This document shows, one piece after another, positions 48,931-53,093 of a stretch of DNA of 53,093 nucleotides. Positions within the stretch are counted from its first letter, which is position 1; every line of letters starts with the position of its first letter. The notes under the pieces were generated by a model. It made no database searches. It saw only the letters and a list, made by a program, of their open reading frames with translations, and had not been told where the DNA came from. The stretch is from a virus. Made by a program: the position numbers and the translations under genes. The stretch lies in the IMG/VR virus record IMGVR_UViG_3300047444_000359, positions 1 through 53,093 of that record; one strand, 5' to 3'.

Positions 48931-49056
48931 TGCATATTTTGAAAATTTCTCATAGCACGGGAAGGTAGCAGAAGGAACTGGAGTACTATAAGCCCAGATG
49001 GTCTTGCACGCCATCGCTGTAACAATCGCAGTCTGCATTAGTAGTATTATCTCCAT
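48913..49056 (-). CDS. small hydrophobic peptide gene overlapping a promoter
   Basis: 47 residues with a hydrophobic start (MEIILLMQTAIVTAMACKTI). Its ATG overlaps the TGA of the upstream gene (TGATG), supporting translation, but its 3' end runs through the -35 box. A chance frame cannot be excluded. Confidence 0.4.
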   Translation of the reverse strand: MEIILLMQTAIVTAMACKTIWAYSTPVPSATFPCYEKFSKYALTSEV

Positions 49057-49271
49057 CAATTCTCCATCTTTAGCGGGTGTCCCGCCGGTAACTGCTTCTT
49101 TAGCTTAAGGATAGCCTGCTCTACACACTTCCTACAGCCGCCAACACCATTCAAAAGTATGATGATTCTGCGGCCATGGGGCCTGCAATAGTCTGGCTGC
49201 TTTCGAACTTTCCAGTCCCAAGTCGGCTCGAACTCGTCTTTGGGCTTATTTTTGTTCCTCCAGTTTTTCAT
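49056..49271 (-). CDS. small hypothetical protein
   Basis: 71 residues, basic, with YCRPHGRRIIILLNGVGGCR and KCVEQAILKLKK: three cysteines and a His may form a small zinc site. Start 49271 is set by ATGA overlap with the upstream gene. Unknown. Confidence 0.6.
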   Translation of the reverse strand: MKNWRNKNKPKDEFEPTWDWKVRKQPDYCRPHGRRIIILLNGVGGCRKCVEQAILKLKKQLPAGHPLKMEN

Positions 49272-49432
49272 GACTGGTCCTGCCAACTTTCTTGCGGAGT
49301 CTTGTCGCCTATTTCTTTTCTGACAACCTTGAGGAGTCTTTCGACTTCCGCAATCTGAGAGTATAAGTCGAACTGACGACTGATTAGCTTGTCCCGGTAT
49401 TCGATCAGATTCTTTAAATAGACTTCACTCAT
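49268..49432 (-). CDS. small coiled-coil protein
   Basis: 54 residues, one long charged helix (LYSQIAEVERLLKVVRKEIG). GGTGGGAA precedes ATG 49432. It overlaps the previous gene by 8 bases. Unknown. Confidence 0.6.
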   Translation of the reverse strand: MSEVYLKNLIEYRDKLISRQFDLYSQIAEVERLLKVVRKEIGDKTPQESWQDQS

Positions 49433-49829
49433 TTCCCACCTTGATATCGAAGCTGCCGAATGCCCCAATGAATGGGTGACATTTTCTTATTAGTAGATTA
49501 TACATCCTCTTAGCACCGATTGGGTTTCCGGAGTGAATCAGAATCTCACCCTTAAACTCATCCCGGTCTAATTGCTGTGCTGCCTTCCAGAATGTGTTCT
49601 CCAAAAACATCGGGTCAGTGTGGTCCAAGACCATACTGATTCCAGAGTCATGATCTAGGAACACTATGTCAAAATGTTCAGACTTAATTAGTTCGACCGC
49701 CTTGTCAGGGGTTTCGGCAATTTTATAGCTTAACCCTCGCAGCTTATGTCGAAACCACTCGTGTCTGACTTCAGAGTCTTCGACCACTAGGCACCGATAG
49801 TGACTAGGAATTATAATTGTGGTTTTCAT
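49425..49829 (-). CDS. receiver-like protein with LDHD motif (cyclic-phosphate processing receiver-like)
   Basis: 134 residues. RCLVVEDSEVRHEWFRHKL starts a receiver-like fold, HFDIVFLDHDSGIS carries the LDHD motif, and GEILIHSGNPIGAKRMYNLL is the following strand-helix. In the cREC family the DHD histidine suggests handling of cyclic phosphates and not phospho-relay. It may modify RNA ends or signal nucleotides. ATG 49829 by ATGA overlap. Confidence 0.65.
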   Translation of the reverse strand: MKTTIIIPSHYRCLVVEDSEVRHEWFRHKLRGLSYKIAETPDKAVELIKSEHFDIVFLDHDSGISMVLDHTDPMFLENTFWKAAQQLDRDEFKGEILIHSGNPIGAKRMYNLLIRKCHPFIGAFGSFDIKVGNE

Positions 49830-50152
49830 AATTTTCCGGTACCGTGGCAGTTGGGGCACCTTTGGTCAAAACCTAGAGCATCTACTCTAACCCCTGAGCC
49901 ACTACACTTCACGCACACTTGGTCGGCGGGCGGGTCGATGGGCAGGGTAAATCCCAGAGCCTCATTTAACTCGGCTATCGAATTTATTCCCGTCCCATGC
50001 TTTTCAAGATATTTTTGCGCCCTCTCCCGTATCTCTTCAACCGTCTCGCGGTCGTGTGTGGCGATCTGCTTCTCTAGCCACTCTCTATTCCATCTTTGAC
50101 GCCATTCTACTAGTAGCGTATCCGCGAACGCTTTCGCCGTCTCTCTAGGCAT
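49826..50152 (-). CDS. protein with DnaJ-type zinc ribbon
   Basis: 108 residues. A helical charged N-terminal part (ETVEEIRERAQKYLEKHGTG) is followed by CVKCSGSGVR and CPNCHGTGK, two CxxCxGxG repeats as in the DnaJ cysteine-rich domain, with no J domain. AGAGGAAAT precedes ATG 50152. Function unknown. Confidence 0.65.
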   Translation of the reverse strand: MPRETAKAFADTLLVEWRQRWNREWLEKQIATHDRETVEEIRERAQKYLEKHGTGINSIAELNEALGFTLPIDPPADQVCVKCSGSGVRVDALGFDQRCPNCHGTGKL

Positions 50153-50351
50153 TGGATTTCCTCTTCCTAGGCCCAACATGCACCAGCGCATCTACGTTCC
50201 ACATGGAGAATCCGTCAATCTTTCTATCCAGCATGACCGACCCTTGCCGTTTGTCGATAATGTGCTGAATGTAAGCACGATTATTGAATCCCCTTACTCG
50301 TACTCGGTCACCTTCTCGAAACTTAGGCTTCGCTCGCTTACTCTTTGGCAT
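50145..50351 (-). CDS. small basic hypothetical protein
   Basis: 68 residues: FREGDRVRVRGFNNRAYIQH is a KOW/Tudor-like beta start, and the ends are Lys/Arg-rich, so nucleic-acid binding is plausible. AGGTGAG precedes ATG 50351. Confidence 0.6.
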   Translation of the reverse strand: MPKSKRAKPKFREGDRVRVRGFNNRAYIQHIIDKRQGSVMLDRKIDGFSMWNVDALVHVGPRKRKSNA

Positions 50352-50961
50352 TGGACTCACCTTTCACGGCGCGACGGAATTCGGCCATATAATTTTCAAG
50401 CCATTTATCGAAGTCGCGGTCATACACGTTCCAGTTGGTGTAAATTCGCTCCGCTTCCTCCAACCGCGCCTCGTCCAGCCGCCTATCGAGTGCGGAGGCG
50501 TAGTCGGTGGGGGTGGCTGATAGCCGCTCAATGGCTTTCTCTGCGCAGTCTTGCATCTCCGTGAGAGCATCACCTAAAGCCATGCTGTTATAATTGCCAT
50601 TCCAATATTCCATGATGTGTAAAAAGTCATTCTTGTCAGACTCCATCACCGCCGCAAACTCAGCTTTCAGTTGCTCGTTATGTTGTATAACTCTTTCGGG
50701 GGACATCCAACCTTCCATGCTCACCAGATGGTCTAAGTGTCGCTCGACTAGTTCCTTGTCATGCCGCGCGAGTGCGGAGGGTTGGGGGATGAGTCTGGTA
50801 ATACGATCCGCTATCGTCCCAGCCACATAAGGACTCGCTAAATCTCCTATAGGAGCATTCCAATCATCCCATACTTGCGACAGGGCATCCCGCAACGCCG
50901 CCTCATTCGCAGCTTGGAGGAGGGCGTCTACCTGAGATTGGGTGTAGAGTTTGTCGGTCAT
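50338..50961 (-). CDS. hypothetical helical protein
   Basis: 207 residues, acidic and helical: MTDKLYTQSQVDALLQAANE, DKELVERHLDHLVSMEGWMS and NWNVYDRDFDKWLENYMAEF. ATG 50961 overlaps the upstream TGA. No family recognised. Confidence 0.6.
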   Translation of the reverse strand: MTDKLYTQSQVDALLQAANEAALRDALSQVWDDWNAPIGDLASPYVAGTIADRITRLIPQPSALARHDKELVERHLDHLVSMEGWMSPERVIQHNEQLKAEFAAVMESDKNDFLHIMEYWNGNYNSMALGDALTEMQDCAEKAIERLSATPTDYASALDRRLDEARLEEAERIYTNWNVYDRDFDKWLENYMAEFRRAVKGESNAKE

Positions 50962-51167
50962 TTCGATGGCTCCTGCAATGTGTGGCGCATCGGATTCTTG
51001 GCGTCTCTGCCAATTGAGATCATCTGTTCGTAGCACCAACGCATAAACTCTTCAGGGTCACGACTGAGAATCTGAGCAGAATCAGGTATCCGAAAAGCCA
51101 CCACGGTTCCGCCGAGTACGCCTTTATCGTCAACGTAACGGTAAAAATCAACGGTGATTTCGCTCAT
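50958..51167 (-). CDS. small hypothetical protein
   Basis: 69 residues: MSEITVDFYRYVDDKGVLGG and PEEFMRWCYEQMISIGRD. GGACGGAGA precedes the ATG, which overlaps the previous TGA. Unknown. Confidence 0.6.
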   Translation of the reverse strand: MSEITVDFYRYVDDKGVLGGTVVAFRIPDSAQILSRDPEEFMRWCYEQMISIGRDAKNPMRHTLQEPSK

Positions 51168-51343
51168 TCTCCGTCCCCTTTCGCGCCACGGTCCTCAACG
51201 TATACGTTAGCTTCACATTTGGAACAAGCTGCCCCCTCTATGGCATCGTAACGGCCCATTCCCGGCACAAACGTAGCTTGCAAGTTGGTATCTTTGTGAA
51301 TAAAACAACGTCCTGTAAAAAGCTCGTATAAGAATCGGATCAT
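51164..51343 (-). CDS. small hypothetical protein
   Basis: 59 residues: MIRFLYELFTGRCFIHKDTN and AACSKCEANVYVEDRGAKGD, with one CxxC. It is preferred over the overlapping longer frame because both of its ends interlock with neighbours by ATGA. Unknown. Confidence 0.6.
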   Translation of the reverse strand: MIRFLYELFTGRCFIHKDTNLQATFVPGMGRYDAIEGAACSKCEANVYVEDRGAKGDGE

Positions 51344-51495
51344 CCCCTCCCGCCTTTCGCGCCCAATTTACGTAATGCTTCTTCCATTTCTCGGCGCTCA
51401 TCTTGATAAGCTCTCCAGTCAGCTTCAGAAAGAGCACTGACGTTTAATTTCTTATGTATGGAAATCATCAACTCAAGAATTCTTTTTCGGCTCAT
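51340..51495 (-). CDS. small helical hypothetical protein
   Basis: 51 residues, charged helix: MSRKRILELMISIHKKLNVS and WRAYQDERREMEEALRKLG. ATGA overlaps on both sides. Unknown. Confidence 0.6.
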   Translation of the reverse strand: MSRKRILELMISIHKKLNVSALSEADWRAYQDERREMEEALRKLGAKGGRG

Positions 51496-51872
51496 TTCGC
51501 GCCCCGGTCTTTTAGGGCTAGGATTTCAGCTTCGGCTTTGTCAAATTCAGCTAACATATCAATCTCTGCCCCGCCAACTTTCGCTTCACGAATCCACGCC
51601 TCGCGTCGTTCTAACACTGTTTCAGCATCCCTCTTCCCGCGCTCGTAGGCCGCTTGGACTTCGGCGCAGAGGGTGCAATGCCATTGACGCGGAGGGTTCT
51701 CCCACAATTCGAATTTACCGAATTTCCTCGGATGCCCGCAGTCTGATTTCTCTGTCTCGGAGTTCAGGTGGGATTCGAGTTCCTTGGCGCATAATTTCTT
51801 GGTTAAATTTACCTGCGAATGCGCAGTAGGATCATCCGTATTCCACTTCTTAACTAATTCTGTCAGCTTCAT
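51492..51872 (-). CDS. hypothetical protein with Cys/His zinc site
   Basis: 126 residues. DCGHPRKFGKF and WHCTLCAEVQAAYERGKRDA supply a C-x-H...C-x2-C site, followed by a long charged helix. ATG overlaps the TGA of the lysozyme gene. Unknown. Confidence 0.6.
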   Translation of the reverse strand: MKLTELVKKWNTDDPTAHSQVNLTKKLCAKELESHLNSETEKSDCGHPRKFGKFELWENPPRQWHCTLCAEVQAAYERGKRDAETVLERREAWIREAKVGGAEIDMLAEFDKAEAEILALKDRGAK

Positions 51873-52408
51873 TGATGTGCTCCAGTCAGGGTCAGGACTT
51901 TTGCAGCGTAACCGATCCCGCCCATTCCGATATCGTCTTTGCCGGTCCCATAGTAGCGGATTAGTGCCCCGTGGACCCCGTACTTTTTAATCAATTCGGA
52001 CATAATCGTGGTTCCGACCATCATATTATCTTCTGGGTTAAACAAATTAATTTTAGTGAAATCAAAACGCTTTGACCACACCTTCGGGACAACCTGCATC
52101 AATCCGATGGCGTTCCGATTGGATACAGCCATAGGATTGCAAGTAGACTCGACTGCAATGTGGGACGCTAGGAATCCGGCGCTTATGCCCGATTTAATTG
52201 AATATCTTGCAGTCATCTCCGCTAACTGCTCGTCACCGCAACCGGCGTGACCATATGCTTTGGCCGCTTCGAATAACGCGGTCTGGTATTGTGGAGTGTG
52301 TATATCTTGAATAATGGCTACCGGGGATTTCGGACGGCTTATAAGAATCATTCCGAACGCCACGATACCCAGCACAGTTCCGATCATTCCTGCAAGTGGT
52401 CCTCTCAT
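51869..52408 (-). CDS. lytic transglycosylase (SLT domain), membrane-anchored
   Basis: 179 residues. Residues 4-24 are a membrane anchor or signal-arrest segment (GMIGTVLGIVAFGMILISRP). The SLT domain has HIAVESTCNPMAVSNRNAIG with the catalytic Glu, GLMQVVPKVW, and ALIRYYGTGKDDIG. It would cut peptidoglycan for lysis. GGAGGTAAT gives an excellent ribosome site, and a promoter lies just upstream. Confidence 0.85.
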   Translation of the reverse strand: MRGPLAGMIGTVLGIVAFGMILISRPKSPVAIIQDIHTPQYQTALFEAAKAYGHAGCGDEQLAEMTARYSIKSGISAGFLASHIAVESTCNPMAVSNRNAIGLMQVVPKVWSKRFDFTKINLFNPEDNMMVGTTIMSELIKKYGVHGALIRYYGTGKDDIGMGGIGYAAKVLTLTGAHQ

Positions 52409-52423
52409 ATTACCTCCATGAGT

Positions 52424-52452
52424 ATGATGCCACAGCCAGAGCTAATTGTCAA
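52424..52452 (-). promoter_or_regulatory. candidate sigma70 promoter for the lysozyme gene
   Basis: TTGACA (52447-52452) and CATCAT (52424-52429) with 17 bases between, on the - strand. The -35 box is perfect and overlaps the end of the upstream gene; the -10 box matches four of six. Confidence 0.55.
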
Positions 52453-52825
52453 GTGTTTCTACAAACTCAGGCAAATACTTGGCGACAGTCTCTTTGATAA
52501 CTTCGTCGCTACCCTTTTTAATTTCATCCATTTTAGACGAGTCTGGGGCTCCGTATGCCAGACCGATCAAATCAAGCATCTCACCGGCAACCGCGTTTGA
52601 GTAGATGGTCAGTACTTGAGTTACGTACTCCCGGTTATTTTCTAGGCGGTTATGCCTAATTTCATTAATTCTCTTTACTGCTTCCTCTGGTCCGGTAATT
52701 CCTAGATTAGTACTAGCCAGACCAAAAGCGCAAGCCTGAACTGATTTCTTGGTAACTCCATCTTCTGACAGAATTTCGATAATTCGGTCAGTTGTATCTT
52801 TGGGCAGCTGTTCAATTGTTAGCAT
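52442..52825 (-). CDS. hypothetical helical protein
   Basis: 127 residues, helical throughout: TIEQLPKDTTDRIIEILSED, GITGPEEAVKRINEIRHNRL and YSNAVAGEMLDLIGLAYG. GGAGGAAAT precedes the ATG. No family recognised. Confidence 0.65.
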   Translation of the reverse strand: MLTIEQLPKDTTDRIIEILSEDGVTKKSVQACAFGLASTNLGITGPEEAVKRINEIRHNRLENNREYVTQVLTIYSNAVAGEMLDLIGLAYGAPDSSKMDEIKKGSDEVIKETVAKYLPEFVETLDN

Positions 52826-52837
52826 ATTTCCTCCGTT

Positions 52838-53093
52838 TTACCACAAGTCGTCAAATGCATTCTTATTTGCTAGATCGTGCATACATCTTTGAAACTTCGG
52901 TCCGTGCTGCTTAAGTTCGTGCTCGTCCTCGACAAACAAATTTACATGGCACATTTCGTGTAACAAAGTGAATCTACCTATGGTCTCTGACAGTTCGTAT
53001 GTAGGGTTAAAATTAATGGTACAAACCCTGCCTACAACCCCGCATTCTGTTACTGCTTCCTTGTCCGGGTCCCTGAGTGTATGCCCGATTTGC
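52838..53093 (-). CDS. SprT-like zinc metalloprotease, 5' end outside window
   Basis: The frame is open to the window edge; 84 residues are visible. TLLHEMCHVNLF carries HExxH, and EHELKQHGPKFQRCM gives the downstream His/Gly pattern of SprT-like proteases, which act on DNA-bound proteins. TAA at 52838-52840 ends it. Partial, so completeness and start cannot be judged. Confidence 0.7.
   Translation of the reverse strand, partial: QIGHTLRDPDKEAVTECGVVGRVCTINFNPTYELSETIGRFTLLHEMCHVNLFVEDEHELKQHGPKFQRCMHDLANKNAFDDLW

Noticed and set aside
51213-51437. 74-residue leftward frame
   Set aside because: Two shorter frames (51164-51343 and 51340-51495) cover the same bases and interlock with both neighbours by ATGA, which this frame does not.
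1-53093. CRISPR arrays, insertion sequences and rRNA genes
   Set aside because: No regularly spaced identical repeats, no transposase with terminal repeats and no rRNA-like sequence were seen.

Overview
The window is part of a tailed bacteriophage genome, most probably a podovirus (short tail). It has a large terminase, a 704-residue portal, a candidate scaffold, a major capsid protein, two connector-like proteins, a 1056-residue tail-tube/hub-like protein, several fibre proteins and three large internal-virion-type proteins. No sheath, tape-measure or baseplate wedge genes are visible. Shine-Dalgarno sites and -35/-10 promoters are canonical, so the host is an ordinary bacterium, but the sequence does not identify it. 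The phage encodes an integrase-like tyrosine recombinase; I see no repressor and cannot say whether it is temperate.

Positions 1-4460 (+ strand) are an RNA-rich region. It holds 14 tRNA genes, all with encoded CCA (Met x2, Gly x2, Trp, Arg x3, Ser x2, Cys, Gln x2, Pro), and a clear RNase P RNA gene (about 1438-1836). Several further structured spacers are present, many built as a closing stem around two hairpins. Three small proteins (one an RF1-type GGQ peptidyl-tRNA hydrolase domain) and a tail fibre with a C-terminal S74 chaperone are inserted among the RNA genes.

Positions 4524-39651 (+ strand) are the virion module in late-gene order: repeat-rich surface proteins and small basic or membrane proteins (4.5-10.9 kb), a histidine phosphatase, terminase, portal, scaffold and capsid (10.9-18.5 kb), connectors and tail (18.6-25 kb), fibre-like proteins (25-31 kb), then ejection proteins (31-39.6 kb). 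The last large protein carries two M41/FtsH-like metallopeptidase modules, one with the catalytic Glu replaced by Asp.

Positions 39629-53093 (- strand) are a converging early/metabolic operon of many small genes, mostly joined by ATGA, GTGA or TAATG overlaps. It contains NAD salvage (nicotinamide phosphoribosyltransferase plus PRPP synthetase), a BCS1-like AAA+ ATPase, a putative 2OG-Fe(II) oxygenase, an HNH nuclease, the recombinase, a receiver-like LDHD protein, a DnaJ-type zinc-ribbon protein, an SLT lysozyme and a SprT-like protease cut by the window edge. Four sigma70-type promoters can be read in this operon. Several real genes of 27-59 codons were recovered because their start and stop codons interlock with their neighbours.

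The main biological theme is translation takeover: the phage appears to bring its own tRNAs, a catalytic RNA to mature them, and a GGQ hydrolase whose reading frame physically overlaps a tRNA.
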